In this document: positions 45,407 through 56,841 of the stretch, piece after piece | How positions within the stretch are numbered: the first letter of the stretch is position 1 | Layout: every line of letters begins with the position of its first letter | DNA from: Puccinellia tenuiflora | Taxonomy: Eukaryota; Streptophyta; Magnoliopsida; Poales; Poaceae | Length of the DNA: 64,000 nt | Assembly (NCBI GenBank): GCA_012064385.1 | Contig: QRDG01000817.1 | Coordinates: 1 to 64,000 of the forward strand | Reading direction: 5' to 3' | Position numbers and translations under genes: made by a program | Notes under the pieces: model-generated | Told to the model about the DNA's origin: nothing | The model's database searches: none | Seen by the model: only the letters and a program-made list of their open reading frames with translations

Positions 45407-46948
45407 GCTCATATTGCCATGGTGGAACCAAAGAAAGTGTCCGAAGCTCTTGAAGATCCAGACTGGTTGCTAGCAATGCATGAAGAGCTCAACAATTTCG
45501 AGCGCAACAAAGTTTGGAAGCTAGTTGAGAAGCCAAAGGAGTGCCGCAATGTTATAGGCACAAAGTGGATTTTCAAGAACAAGCAAGATGAGCATGGCAT
45601 GGTGGTGAGGAACAAGGCTAGATTGGTGGCTCAAGGGTATTCTCAAGTTGAAGGCATTGATTTTGGAGAGACCTATGCTCCCGTGGCTCGCCTTGAGTCC
45701 ATCCGTATCCTCCTTGCTTATGCATCCCGCTATAACTTTAAATTGCAACAAATGGATGTTAAAAGTGCTTTTCTTAATGGTCCTTTGAAAGAGTTGGTGT
45801 TTGTTAAGAAACCCCCGGGGTTCGAGGATCCCAACTTCCCTAACCATGTCTACAAGCTCGATAAGGCGCTCTATGGTCTTAAGCAAGCACCACGTGCGTG
45901 GTATGAGCACCTTAGAGAGTTGTTGTTAGACCGTGGGTTTGAAGTTGGGCAAATCGATCCCACTCTTTTTACTAAGAGGGTTAAAGGGGAGCTTTTTGTA
46001 TGCCAACTATATGTTGATGATATTATCTTTGGCTCATCTAACAAAGCTTTTAATGATGAATTTTCAAAGCTTATGACCGATAGGTTTGAGATGTCTATGA
46101 TGGGCGAATTGAAGTTCTTCCTTGGATTTGAGATCAAGCAATTGAGAGGAGGGACATTCATTAGCCAAGCAAAGTATATTCAAGACATGCTCAAGAGGTT
46201 CAATATGGTGGAGGCTAAGGAGAAGAGGACTCCTATGGATACCAAGTGCCATCTACAACTTAACCCAAAGGGTATAGATGTGGATCAAAAGCTCTACCGC
46301 TCCATGATAGGTTCGTTGCTTTACCTTTGTGCATCTAGACCCGATATTGTGTTGAGTGTAGGTGTGTGTGCAAGGTATCAAGCGGCTCCTAAAGAAAGCC
46401 ACATGTTGGCGGTCAAGAGAATCCTACGATATTTAATTCATACCCCAAGGTTTGGTTTGTGGTATCCAAGGGATTCATCTTTCACTCTTCGGGGTTTCAC
46501 GGATTCAGATTGGGCCGGTGATCAAGATGATAGGAAATCAAATTCCGGGGCTTGCCAATTCATTGGTAGGTCATCTAAGAAGCAAAATTGTATTTCTCTC
46601 TCCACCGCCGAAGCCGAGTATGTGGCCGCCGCTAGTGCATGCACTCAATTGTTATGGATGAGGCAAACTTTAAAGGAATACGGTGTCAATTGTGACAAAG
46701 TGCCTCTTTTGTGTGACAATGAGAGTGCTATCAAGATCGCCTACAACCCGGTGCAACATTCAAGAACCAAGCACATTGAGATTCGTCATCATTTCATTCG
46801 AGATCATGTTGCCCGTGGAGATATTGAGCTTGCTTATGTGCCAACCAAGGACCAACTTGCCGATATATTCACGAAGCCACTTGATGAAGCAAGATTCACT
46901 TATTTGAGGAATGAGCTAAATATCGTGGATTCGAGGAGCTTGACTTGA
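45407..46948 (+). pseudogene. Sirevirus pol, reverse transcriptase and RNase H part
   Basis: It is in frame with the integrase part, behind the single TAA at 45404. Copia RT landmarks are in order: VIGTKWIFKNKQDEHG, ARLVAQGYSQVEGIDF, QMDVKSAFLNG, YGLKQAPRAWYE and the catalytic YVDDIIFGS. The RNase H has GFTDSDWAGD and STAEAEYVAAA. The reading frame then ends normally after RHHFIRDHVARGDI...FTKPLDEARF. The domain itself is intact. The break at 45404 would stop it being made as part of the polyprotein. Reinitiation at the ATG 45419 is not expected in plants. Confidence 0.93.
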
Positions 46949-47755
46949 CCATCTTGCATACACACCTATAGTTTCAACTTCTATCTCGGTTTAGGTGTAG
47001 GCATGGATTTAGGGGGAGTGTTGTCCTAACTATTGGGCTCTCCCTCCCCCCATTATGAATGCATTTATCTACTCTATATTCAATGTCATGAATTGTGAGC
47101 TTAAAATGTTGAGTTTTGAGTGAGAACCCAAGATACATCTTCGCGGTGTCTCACTCTTCCATACTCATATATGGTGGCTTCGGCCACCGACCTCCTCATG
47201 TAAGGAGTTGGTGTTCTTTTTGGACTTTATTGGATTTTATTTGCAAATCGTTTGTTCTTATGGGAAACTCACTCAATCTTGGCTTTTATTGTTTTTGGCT
47301 TTTGCAAGTTGAGTGTGAAGTACCATCCCAGTTTGTGTTGTCTATCCCAAGCCTCTCCTTGCCCCAAAACTTGCTCCTCTTGCCACATGCATGTCCTCCA
47401 CCATAAACCAGCTTTTCTGAAGTTGTGGGGGCCGGAGACTCCGGTGTCTAACACCGGAGACTCCGGTCTGAGCAGAATCTCCGCCCTAAGCAACGGAGAC
47501 TCCGGCACCCCGGAGACTCCGGCTGCTTAGGCCGGAGACTCCGGTCTCGGCGATTCCAGGGGATCAAAAAGGGGATCGGGGTGGGGGTTGTGTCACAACT
47601 CCCCACCACCCCCGACTCTCTCCTCTCCCCTGCTGCCGCCCCCAACTTGGTGAAGCTCCTCCGGCCGCTCCCCGCCGCCGGAATCCGCCGTCCAGCCGAC
47701 CCCCCTTCCTCTCCAACGTTGGGGAACCTCCTCCCCACCATTGGTGACCTCCACC
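46949..47755 (+). other. Region between pol and extra frame
   Basis: It has no long frame. It starts with a GTGTTGTCC-type sequence after the pol stop and a polypurine-like GGATTTAGGGGGAGTG (47003-47018), a common feature after pol in Copia elements. A palindrome cluster and a GC-rich leader just before the ATG at 47756 follow. Confidence 0.6.
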
Positions 47756-48020
47756 ATGTCGAGCAGCGGTACCTCCCTCTCTCCCTCTCTAGGTTTCTTC
47801 CTAGATCTTGGATAGAGTGTGTAGTGTTGCTCCCTATGGTGTAGAATCTCTTGCTGGGTTGTTTTCATCTCAATGCATCAATTCTAGCATCTTTAGCAAC
47901 GAATTTTGACCTAACCCTAGATTCTCAGCCTCAGGGCCGGAGACTCCGGTCTGTCCCAGACCGGAGACTCCGGTGTTGCCGAAATCTCTGGCCCCTGAGT
48001 CCGGAATCTCCGGTGTAGAT
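47425..48020. repeat. Internal clusters of CCGGAGACTCCGG palindromes
   Basis: About six copies lie at 47428-47550, between pol and the extra frame, and about four at 47936-48020, inside the proposed intron. They have the same sequence as those in the LTRs, in the reverse-complement orientation (GGAGACTCC). Confidence 0.88.
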
Positions 48021-49760
48021 CAAGTTTGTGTGCTTTTGATTCTCTAATTGATGCATCTTTTGTTTCCCAGGACATGTATGCTCATCCCCCTGCTACCATC
48101 TATCTGTTTACTCACAGGATCCTCGCATCGACTCAAGAAAATCTCTCACAACCCCAACAAAGTGTCTCGGAGAGATAATCGGGGTACTTGGGCCAGGTTG
48201 GTCCAAAACGAGGAGGGTGACTGGGTTCAGGTTGATAGGAGAGCTGCTGCAAGAGAGGCTGCTGAAAAAAGGGCTGAAGAGGAATTTCTTGAGCAAGAGA
48301 GGGCAAAGAAAGCACGTTTTGATAATTTGACGACCGTCATAGGCATGGGTAAATCTGAATTTCGAGCTATGAGGAAGCTGCCCTTCTTTGACATGCCAAA
48401 CAACTCCTCCAATCCACTCTTTTGGAGAAGGGAGCAAGAGATCGTTCATCGGGATGTTTATGCCAAATTGTCGGGGCCTAACATTGTATGTATGCAAAAG
48501 GTGCTAAATCTCACCGCTTTGAGCGCCAAGCCCTATTTTCAGGAGGCCGTGTGGATTGCACGCAAGCTAGGGTTGGAGCACCTCATCTCTATGAAGCAAA
48601 ACTATGACATCAAGTTGGTGCATCAATTCTTTACGACTGTTCAGTTTGGGGAAGATGAAGACGTCAAGTTAACTTGGATGACCGGGCCTATCAAATGTGA
48701 ATACTCAATGACAAGGTTTGGTGAGCTGCTTGGGTATCAATTCAACAAGGGAGTAGATGGTGTTGGAAGAATCATGCATACCGAAGGAGTCCACTATGAG
48801 AAGGGCAAGATGGCTCCCCTCTATCGTGACCGGACTGCAGTTGGTTCAAACAAGGGGCTCCTTCCCACCTTTAACATTCTCCTTCGCATGTTTCGGTGCA
48901 ACATTGCGCCTCAAGCCGGGAATGTGGATGCTATTCGTGGAGGGCTTGTCAACCTCCTTATTCATTCCCATGAGGTACTCAAGGCCGGGGTCAATTGCCA
49001 AGGCTATGAGATTGATGTGATGGACTTTATCAAGTGTGAGTTGCATTGGGCGGTCCATGAGATGAAGAACCCCGTTTATGCCCCATATGTCATGAAGCTT
49101 ATCCTAGATCGAGTGCCTTCTCTCAATCAAGAGCACTTCACCATTCACAAGGCCGGCACCCTCCAAGTTTTGCATGAGAAGCCTTCTTCTTCTAGTGGTC
49201 CCTCTCGTGTCCCTTTTGCCTCAAGTGAAGAAGAAGAGGAAGATGTTGCCCCCGTTCGTAGAAGAAGCAAGAATGCCGACCCTCCCTCTTGGGTTAGCAA
49301 AGGCAAGGATGATGTGCAAAAGAGAGTTAAGAAGCTAAGTTGGTTTGAAAAGATGGTGCTTCGCATGAATGTGTGCCTCCACAAGGAGCATTACCAAGGA
49401 TACAAGGAAAGGAAAATAATCATCTCCAATCAAAACAAGTTGTTTAAGGAGTTGGAGAAAAAGAGGGACAAGACTCCTCCACCTCCTCCTCCTCCTAGAA
49501 TTGGCAAAGCAACGACAGAAGAGCTCGCCGAAGAAGAATCCTCCGGCAGTGAGGAGATAATTAGCTATGATGCTTGGCATGCTAAGCAATTTCCTTGGGC
49601 AGATTTTGAGATTGAGGAGATGACCTCCATGCCCTCTTCCTCTCGCAATACCGGCAAGGCTCCGATGGTTCAAGAGAATGTGGATGAAGAAGCGAGTGGC
49701 TCGGAGTATGATGGACATGATGATGAAGATGGAGATGCCACCGAGGAGGACTCCGAGTGA
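47756..49760 (+). CDS. Extra (env-position) protein of the Sirevirus-like element, probably spliced
   Basis: The long frame is open from 48048 to 49760. Proposed structure: exon 1 47756-47768 (ATG in a good CCACC context), intron 47769-48117 (GT...ACAG), exon 2 48118-49760, about 551 residues. The phase matches exactly, and the unspliced ATG at 48048 would give an odd hydrophobic N-terminus. The product is Arg/Glu-rich and coiled at its start, with a globular middle (for example FFTTVQFGEDEDVKLTWMTG), a poly-Pro run and an acidic tail. The middle resembles the putative plant transposon protein domain common in grass genomes; I am unsure of the family. No convincing signal or membrane segment is seen in the spliced form. 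Sireviruses often have an extra frame here, and its role is unknown. Confidence 0.65.
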
Positions 49761-50334
49761 TCTTCTTTGGGTCGTTAGTATCGCCTTTCTTCCTTTTTGG
49801 TGTTTCGATGCCAAAGGGGGAGAAATGGTTCTAGTATGCTATTCGTGGGATTTGCAAGGGTCGGGCACAAGCATTTGCTTTTATCATTTCTTGAGAGCTT
49901 GTGTCCATTTATCGTTTGTGTTGAACCTATGTGTTAAGTGTTGAACTCCATTTGCTTTATTTGCTATTGCTACTTCTATGTGATGATGTGGATCTTGGTG
50001 ATCTATTTATTTGTGGAGACTTGATATTGGATATTATCTATGGTTGAGTTATTTGTGAGGTGAGATATGCATGATATTGAAACAACATTTTATTCTCATG
50101 CACAAGGTATGATTGCTAACACAAATCTCAACTTCTATAATGTCATGTCTCCTTGTTTTGCAATTGTTTTGTCTTATATATATCATGTCATATTTATTTG
50201 TGGCACCCTCTCCCTATTTGTGGGTTCCTTTCTTTTGTGCAACTCATTTAATATGCACACATCTAGGGGGAGGTGCTATCTTTGTCACATGACATGATCC
50301 TTTTGTTTGCAAATCTTAGTGTTGTCATCTAACA

Positions 50335-50350
50335 CCAAAAATGGGGAGAT
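50335..50350 (+). other. Polypurine tract of the Sirevirus-like element
   Basis: CAAAAATGGGGAGAT lies directly before the 3' LTR, the plus-strand priming site. Another purine tract, GAAATGGTT preceded by AAAGGGGGA, lies near 49813-49825, consistent with Sireviruses having repeated tracts. Confidence 0.82.
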
Positions 50351-51660
50351 TGAAAGAACATTTCCTAAACCCCTATTAGTTTTGTGTGTTAGTTAACAAC
50401 ACTAATGATCATCTAATATGATGCTAAGTGCTGCAGGTTAATTGACATATTTTGTCCCTAGCATCATTTCACCAAAAAGTGAAGAAATGGCAAAGTTTTC
50501 TTGTTGCAGGAAAATTCCAGGCCGGAGTTTCCGGGGTGACAGGCCGGAGTCTCCGGCCCCTGGATTTTCCTGCCCTTCGCCACATGTGTGGTGCCTCCCT
50601 GATGTCAGTCCGGAGCACCACCGGAGGGGGCCCGGAGTCTCCGGGAGGCCGGAGTATCCGGCCCCTGTGACCGGAGTCTCCGGTCTTTCGAAGCGTCATC
50701 GACAAGACTCCGCCCGGGCGCGGAGTCTCCGCCCTGCACCGGAGTCTCCGGTCCCTCTGGCCGGAGTCTCCGGCCCTCCACGATGTGTGCACCATGTGGT
50801 GTCTCCCTGATGCCAGTCCGGAGGCTCCCCGGAAGGTGTCCGGAGTCTCCGGTCTTACCCCGGAGTATCCGGTCACTCAGGCCGGAGTCTCCGGCCCAAG
50901 TGGTTTCCAACGGTCAGAAATCGTGGAGGGGTATAAATACCCCTCCACCTACCTCAGGACAACCAGCTCGTCCAACATTTATGAACCCTAACTTCTGAGA
51001 GCTCAAATTCGCAAGATCTCCCAACTCCTCCGTCCAAATTCATTGATCTTCGGAGGATTGAAGGAGAAGACCCGGATCTACATCTTCACCGAGCAGTTTT
51101 TCATTTCCCCCTCATTCACTTGAGGGATTTCTCTTCTAGGGTTAGCTTTGTGTTACCCTAGATTCTTGTGCTCAAATTCTTGTTGTAAATTGTGACAGAT
51201 TCGTTGATTTGGGAGCCCCCAATTAAGTTGTGGGTGTGTGCCCCAAGACCATTGTAAGGGCTCCGGATTCCGCCTTGAAGGACTCCGATAGTGGAAGGTG
51301 AACCAAGCCTTTGTGGTGAAGTTCATCGGAGAATAGGGTGAGGCCTTTGTGGCGTTGAGTAGGCCTTTGTGGCGAGCTCACACCCCTCCAACGAGACGTA
51401 CTCCCTTAACAAGGAGGAACTTGGGAATACATCCTTGTCTCCGCGTGCTTCCCTTCGGTTACCTCTTTCCTCTCTCTCGTTCTTACGTTGTGCTACTTGT
51501 TTAATCGTAATTGCCATCTTGTCATATAGGGAAATTCATCGTAGATGCATGTCTAGATAATTTACCGTTTTGCTAAAGCCTAAAATTGAAAAAGATTTAA
51601 AATTTGGTGTAGCACCTATTCACCCCCCCCCCCCCTCTAGGTGCCCATACGATCCTTTCA
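50351..51660 (+). repeat. 3' LTR of the Sirevirus-like element (1310 bp)
   Basis: It is nearly identical to the 5' LTR over most of its length. The main difference is an extra segment of about 31 bp near 51377-51410, plus one base change near 50974 and a few in the R/U5 part. This suggests a young insertion. Confidence 0.95.
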
Positions 51661-51665
51661 CTCCT

Positions 51666-51737
51666 TGTTGTGCTATGCCTGCTTGGCGATGGAGTACTTT
51701 GTATCTAACATTTGTGGCTTTATGAATTGAAAGCTGG
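51666..51737. other. Flank between Sirevirus and CACTA-3
   Basis: These 72 bases were contiguous with 39592 before the Sirevirus inserted. They end at a CACTA element, whose TSD is imperfect (TGG/CGG). Confidence 0.6.
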
Positions 51738-52469
51738 CACTACAGGATACTGCAGATATGCCGACGGCTAAAAGCTGTCGGCGTAGGTCAATTGCCGTTG
51801 GCATAGGTCTACGCTGACGGCTGCCGTCGGCGTATCAGCCCGTAGGCATAGCCAAAAATGCCGTCGGTGTAGCGAGAGCCGTCGGCGTAGGCATAGTACC
51901 GTCGGCATATTTTTTTCCTCATTTTTTTCATCATTTTTATTTTTTAAAAAACTTTACTTATATTTTTTAATTCTATTTTTATTTTTATTCTGAAATTTCC
52001 CACTTAGCCACACACTTAAACTCTAATTCTACTCATAATCTCAAGTCAAAGTACTTACCCTGGTCAAACTTCCCCATCCTCAGATTGCTCCAGCCCAAGC
52101 ACGCTTAACTTTTGAGTTCCATCCAAATTAGCTTTCAAATAAGAAATTAGAAGTTACTGATATAACTATCATATCAATCATATTAACCCCTGGGTCATGA
52201 TGTTACACTTTTTATAACTTAAATTTTGAAAATTTATTTGAATAAATAGCAATTATTAAGTAATAATATTTTTGAATAAATAATAATAAAATGAATTTTA
52301 ATTTATTTTTCCCTTTCTACATTAATATAGAATATCTCATATGTTTAAATCCGTAAATCGAAATTTGACAAATAAAATGTCTAAGTTGATTAGAAAAATG
52401 AGAGGAATTAAAAAAAATGACATCCATATCATCTTGTGCATCACATAAACATCGATAAACTTGGTATTT

Positions 52470-54760
52470 CAATGAATAGGCACGGTGGCCATTTTGACCA
52501 TTTTTTCAAAAAAGTAAAAGAAAGTGAAAAAAATACTCAAAAATGGAATCCTTTGGCATGGAGCCCTTTTATGTTTACTAGTTGCTATGAAAAATAATAA
52601 ACTTAATTTTTTACAAAATTTCCTAAAAAATCCTTCACATAAAGGTCTATCATCTACAAACATGTATAAGTTTCGAACCAAATGACCAAGATATGACCAT
52701 CCCCGTCAGGGGTGGAGCCCAATAGGCCCACCCTGATGCACAGGAATACGGGCCGAAAAATATTTTTACAAGTGCTTACCATCTGAAGAGCAACCGTGCA
52801 TCAGGCTCGGCTGATAGTTGTGCATCAGGTTGGGCCGGATGCTCCGCATCAATGCCGCTGGGCTGGGCACTGGCAGTCCCGCACGACCGAGCCTGCCCAT
52901 GCATGCTCTGTACAGAGGTGTGTATCTGCACGGAATTCGGAATCAATCGATCGATCGATTCGACAGTTTTCTCCAGCCGCACACATCTCCAAAATTATTC
53001 TCTAATCCATTACGAAAATTGTTGCTAGTAGATAAAATCTCATGGAAATTGCGGCTAGAGTTTATAAAGGGTGTAAATGTATGTATCATTCTCTTCCCCA
53101 CAAAAAGAAAGTATATGTCTCATTTTCTTAGGCGAATGTTAAAGTCTAATGTGAAATATTTATTTATCAAACGCAAGTATATAAACAGGTTTCTTCTCAA
53201 AAGAAAAGCACCATTAAATATGTTATAGAAGATATTTATGAATTAGAAAGAGAAGACTCAGTATGTCTCTCACAATAGAAAATTGATAGAACATTATCAT
53301 CCTAACTTGAAAAAAATGGTACGAAGAAAATAATTGGTTAGTGAACCTTGCCAACCAAGAGAAATTAATTTTCCATTATTTTGGTCGTTCTATCAAACTC
53401 CGTTTGAAAATTAATCTCATGGTAGGAAAAAATCACTTTGAATATTCGAATGCATCAAGAGTAAAAGGTAATATAATTTTTTTAGCAACTTGAGTAATAC
53501 AATCTTGGAAAATATGTCTAGTTTTCTATTTTATTTTAAAGGTTAATGAACCTTGGTTTTTTATGATGTATTATGAGATTTAAAAAATGCAAGACATCTT
53601 TTCCCAGTAACTTTGTCTTTTGTTTCATCAATGTAGTAGATATTTTAGATTTTTTATGACTTGTTATTTTGCATATATACATTGTCACTTATTATGTCAT
53701 ATTATCTGTATTACCAGTAAAAAACCATATTTTTATATAACAGATAATTCCATGGAATTTTTTTACCATAGTAAAGTGGTGCATCAGGGTGACTCGAGCT
53801 CCAGCTCCGCCCCTGATCCCCGTGGTATAGTTTGTGATAAAGTGCCCATATTAGGCACATAAGTGTGTCTTGGCATGGAAAATATTGGTGCCGAACCGAG
53901 TTAACAAATTATTTTTCCAAATATTATTTTTCATTTTTTAAGTGTCAAAAATAATATTTTTTGTGAAGCAAGTACCAAAATATGTTGCAAAATGACACCC
54001 ATTTAATTTTCACAAATAGTAGTACATATATGATGGATAATCTCCAAGTATTAAGAATTTTCTCGCTTTGTACCTAATTTCTCCTAATTAAATGACTTTA
54101 TGTTGCTTTTCGGAAAGTAATAGAAATTTGAACTACAAGTGTGTGATAGTTTGCTCTGATTTTTTTTAAATCATTTAATGTACAAAACTAGTGATTATAT
54201 CACATAATCGTCGATAGTTTTGAAAGATTCCACCCCTTTCGATGAATAGGCACGGGGGCCATTTTGATCATTTTTTTCAAAAAAGTAAAAGAAAGTGAAA
54301 AAATACTCAAAAAATGGAATCCTTTGGCATGGAGTCCTTTTATGTTTTCTAGTTGCTATGAAAAATAATAAAGTTGATTTTTGACAAATTTTCTAAAAAA
54401 ATACTTCACAAAAAGTTCTATCATCTACAAACATATATAAGTCTTGGGATGGGAAATATTGGTGCCGAACCGAGTTTCCAAATATCATTTTTCATTTTTA
54501 AGTGTAAAAAATAACATGTTTTGTGAAGCAAGTACCAAAAATATGTTGCAAAATAACACCCATTTAATTTTCACAAATAGTAATACATATATGATGGATA
54601 ATCCCCAAGTATTAGGAATTTTCTCGCTTTCTAACTAATTTCGCCTACTTAAATGACTTTATGTTGCTTTTCGGAAAGTAATAAAAATTTGAACTACAAG
54701 TTTATGATGTTATGTGATGCACAAAATGATATGGATGTCATATTTGGATTCCTCTCATTT
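52470..54760. repeat. Direct duplication inside the CACTA element
   Basis: 52474-52698 plus 53824-54155 (interrupted by the hAT element) match 54241-54710. Shared landmarks are ATGAATAGGCACGG, ATGGAATCCTTTGGCATGG, ATATTGGTGCCGAACCGAG and TTATGTTGCTTTTCGGAAAG. The unit is about 500 bp and moderately diverged, so the duplication is old. Confidence 0.85.
52707..53815. mobile_element. hAT-type non-autonomous element nested in CACTA (1109 bp, TSD ATCCCCGT)
   Basis: The ends CAGGGGTGGAGC and GCTCCGCCCCTG are inverted repeats. Further inside, CACCCTGATGCAC and GTGCATCAGGGTG also pair. The 8-bp duplication ATCCCCGT is exact at 52699-52706 and 53816-53823. No coding frame is seen. Confidence 0.92.
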
Positions 54761-55119
54761 TCTAATCAATTTAGATATTTTATTTATTAAATTTCGCTTT
54801 ACGGATTTAAAGATACGAATTATTTTATATTCAATGAAAAACAGAAAAAAAAATATAGCTATGCCGACGGCATTGCCGTCGGCGTAGCCCTGTGAATCTA
54901 TGCCGACGGCTTTGCCGTCGGTGTAGCCATATATGCCGACGGTTAATCTACGCCGACGGCCATTTTTCTGCATAGTCCAACTCGCCCCTTACGCCGACTG
55001 CCACGACAAAAGGCTCCGCGTTCCTGTAGTGCGGGTGGTTTGGGAAAGCGGTGTATACTATGGATTTTCTGAATAAAATGTGCGAGCTTATGGAACACAA
55101 TCATTTATTAAACGACCAT

Positions 55120-55230
55120 TTATTCGATCGGCCCTACATAATCATGCATGATTTGATACTTGTACAAAAAGACATGGAATGCAACGCAAGCAGGGAACAC
55201 AATATATAACGATACTAGTATGATTAGCAT
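55120..55230 (-). CDS. Possible small hydrophobic peptide (36 aa)
   Basis: The ATG at 55230, in the context CACCATGC, opens 36 codons ending TAA at 55120-55122. The first 22 residues are strongly hydrophobic (MLIILVSLYIVFPACVAFHV), followed by a short charged tail. It lies about 150 bp downstream of a TATA-like motif on the same strand. It may be a short membrane peptide, the start of a gene truncated by the CACTA insertion at 55031, or chance. Confidence 0.2.
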   Translation of the reverse strand: MLIILVSLYIVFPACVAFHVFLYKYQIMHDYVGPIE

Positions 55231-55542
55231 GGTGCAGGACACCTAGGTTCTCCTAGAGGAAGCGTCGCTGCTGATGCCGGCCGCGTGACGCGAGCGACAA
55301 TGGAGCCAAGCTAGTGCAGTGTAGTGTGGTGGTGTGGATCTTCCATGTGTCCTGGTAAAGAGCAGGCAAGAAGCGTCCATATATACCGGGTTCAGTTGAG
55401 GACTCCCCCAAGAGAGCAAGCGGCGAACAGAGGCCGCATCTGGCCGGGTTATTCCTGACGCCCTCGTTGCAGCTATAACTCACTCACATACACCTACTTC
55501 TTTCGACCACACTTCTCAGGTTCGCCGGTGGGTCGACGTCTG

Positions 55543-55591
55543 CATCAACTTCAACACTTTTTTTTTTCGAGGAAACATCAACTTCAACACT
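55543..55591 (-). mobile_element. 17-nt retroposition scar with 16-bp TSD
   Basis: CATCAACTTCAACACT occurs at 55543-55558 and 55576-55591 and flanks 17 bases, nine T then CGAGGAAA. Read on the minus strand this is TTTCCTCG plus poly-A, the 3' tip of a non-LTR retroelement. It is an extremely 5'-truncated LINE or SINE insertion. Confidence 0.7.
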
Positions 55592-55993
55592 ACTCTAGCT
55601 ATGTGGCACAACTTCATAAGGCCTCGTTCGGCAGAGCGGTTTTCACATGTTCTTTTCGTGTATTTTCCCAGTCCAATACATAAAACATCGGAACACACGA
55701 GTCAGCCGTTTGGCAGCCCGGTAATGACGGTCAGGATCAGCCCGAGAAAACACCACGATACATAGCGGGTGGACGTGTACTTGAGACACTCTCATCCCCT
55801 TGCATTTTGGCATGGCGGCGCATGAGGACGACGCTCGCACCCACGACACCCGGATCTGCTTTCCGGCAACGTTGCCAAACGGGGCGCGGCTTTGGGGTAC
55901 TCGCAGCTTTGGAGAACTCGCAGCTTTGAGTAGACCTTTCGGAAGGTCACCACCAGATGAGCTGGCACGATCAACCACTTACAGGGGCGGACA

Positions 55994-56705
55994 TTTTTTT
56001 TTGATAAAGGGAGTTTTATTGCTTAAACAGTTTTAAATATTACGCCTAGTCTCTGCATAGCTAAGATGCACACAGTCACCATATGTTCAAAAGTCTTCAG
56101 AACAAAAGTAAAGAGCCGTATTACATATCATAATGAGAAATTGTAAAACGTCTAAGGGGGTGGGTGGCAAATCCGCATATTATGTTGCCATCCACGTTGG
56201 GGAAAAAAATCCCTCGCCGAATCCTCCAACCGCGTAGACACCTCCGTAAACAGGTCGTGGTGCTCCACACGTTGTAGAGGCGACCATGAACGGATCGTAG
56301 TTGTGCACCGGTAGATGACTCATAAGAGATGAATTTTTATCGTTAAAACCTTTCATTTCTAAATAGCCAGAGCGACCAAATAATGACGATCGCTCCCAAC
56401 CTAATTAGTAACTTAAATCTAGAATCCACACCGTTGAGCCAATTCCCAAAAATATTTGCAACGCTTCGAGGTGGGTACAAGTTAGAGTCTATCTGGATGG
56501 ATGACCATATAGACCTAGCAAAATTACACTGAAAGAAAAGGTGTTTTATACTCTCGTCATGATGACAAAAGACACATTTTTTACTTCCCTGCCAATTCCG
56601 CTTTGTAAGGTTATCTTTGGTAACAATTACACCTCGATGAAGATACCATGCGAACACCTTAATTTTCAGCGGGATCTTCATCTTCCAAATTTTACTATTA
56701 TTGAG
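55994..56705 (-). mobile_element. 5'-truncated LINE, 3' end with zinc-binding RT domain
   Basis: On the minus strand, 56681-56343 encodes about 112 residues of the zinc-binding domain found after plant LINE reverse transcriptases (zf-RVT, PF13966). Visible patterns are KIPLKIKVFAWYLHRGVI, CVFCHHDESIKHLFFQC (the Cys/His cluster) and IIWSLWLFRNERF. A non-coding tail follows and ends in poly-A (T run at 55994-56002). The RT itself is missing, so this is a dead 5'-truncated copy. Confidence 0.85.
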
Positions 56706-56706
56706 G

Positions 56707-56762
56707 CGGATCCTGTAAAAAAATTAGATGCGGATCCTGTTAAAAAAATTAGATGCGGATCA
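56707..56762. repeat. 29-bp tandem repeat, two and a half copies
   Basis: GCGGATCCTGT followed by AAAAAAATTAGAT is repeated at the 5' edge of the LINE fragment. It may reflect slippage or template switching at integration. Confidence 0.75.
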
Positions 56763-56841
56763 TTTCGATCCTAATCATTTCTTCCGTGTGTCGCTAGAAG
56801 AAACCATACTCACTTGTCATTTGACAGTAGAGCCCGGCTCT

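Larger units (their letters stand above)
39598..51660 (+). mobile_element. Complete Sirevirus-like Copia retrotransposon (12,063 bp, TSD CTCCT)
   Basis: TSD CTCCT occurs at 39593-39597 and 51661-51665. The LTRs are 39598-40875 and 50351-51660, nearly identical except for an extra segment of about 31 bp in the 3' LTR. Order: primer-binding site (40878-40889), gag, protease, integrase, RT, RNase H, an extra frame, polypurine tract (50335-50350). Integrase before RT makes it Copia. The large coiled-coil gag, extra frame after pol, long LTRs and many palindromic repeats fit the SIRE/Maximus (Sirevirus) lineage. Gag and pol each carry one in-frame stop, so this copy probably cannot move by itself. 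Confidence 0.93.
51738..55031. mobile_element. Non-coding CACTA element (3294 bp)
   Basis: The left end CACTACAGGA and the right end TCCTGTAGTG are inverted. Subterminal repeats of GCCGACGGC/GCCGTCGGC occur in both orientations at 51760-51910 and 54855-54965. The flanking triplets are TGG (51735-51737) and CGG (55032-55034), a near match. The interior is AT-rich with no coding frame. It contains a nested hAT element and an internal duplication. Confidence 0.88.
55035..55993. other. Low-copy region with weak gene signals
   Basis: A minus-strand TATA-like TATATA lies near 55379-55384. Short frames downstream show no recognisable domain. 55620-55980 starts with GGCCTCGTTCGGC, a MITE-like end, but I found no matching right end. 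Confidence 0.45.

Noticed and set aside
47756..49760. True retroviral-type envelope protein
   Set aside because: Position is env-like, but the spliced product has no visible signal peptide, membrane anchor or glycosylated ectodomain; called only an extra protein.
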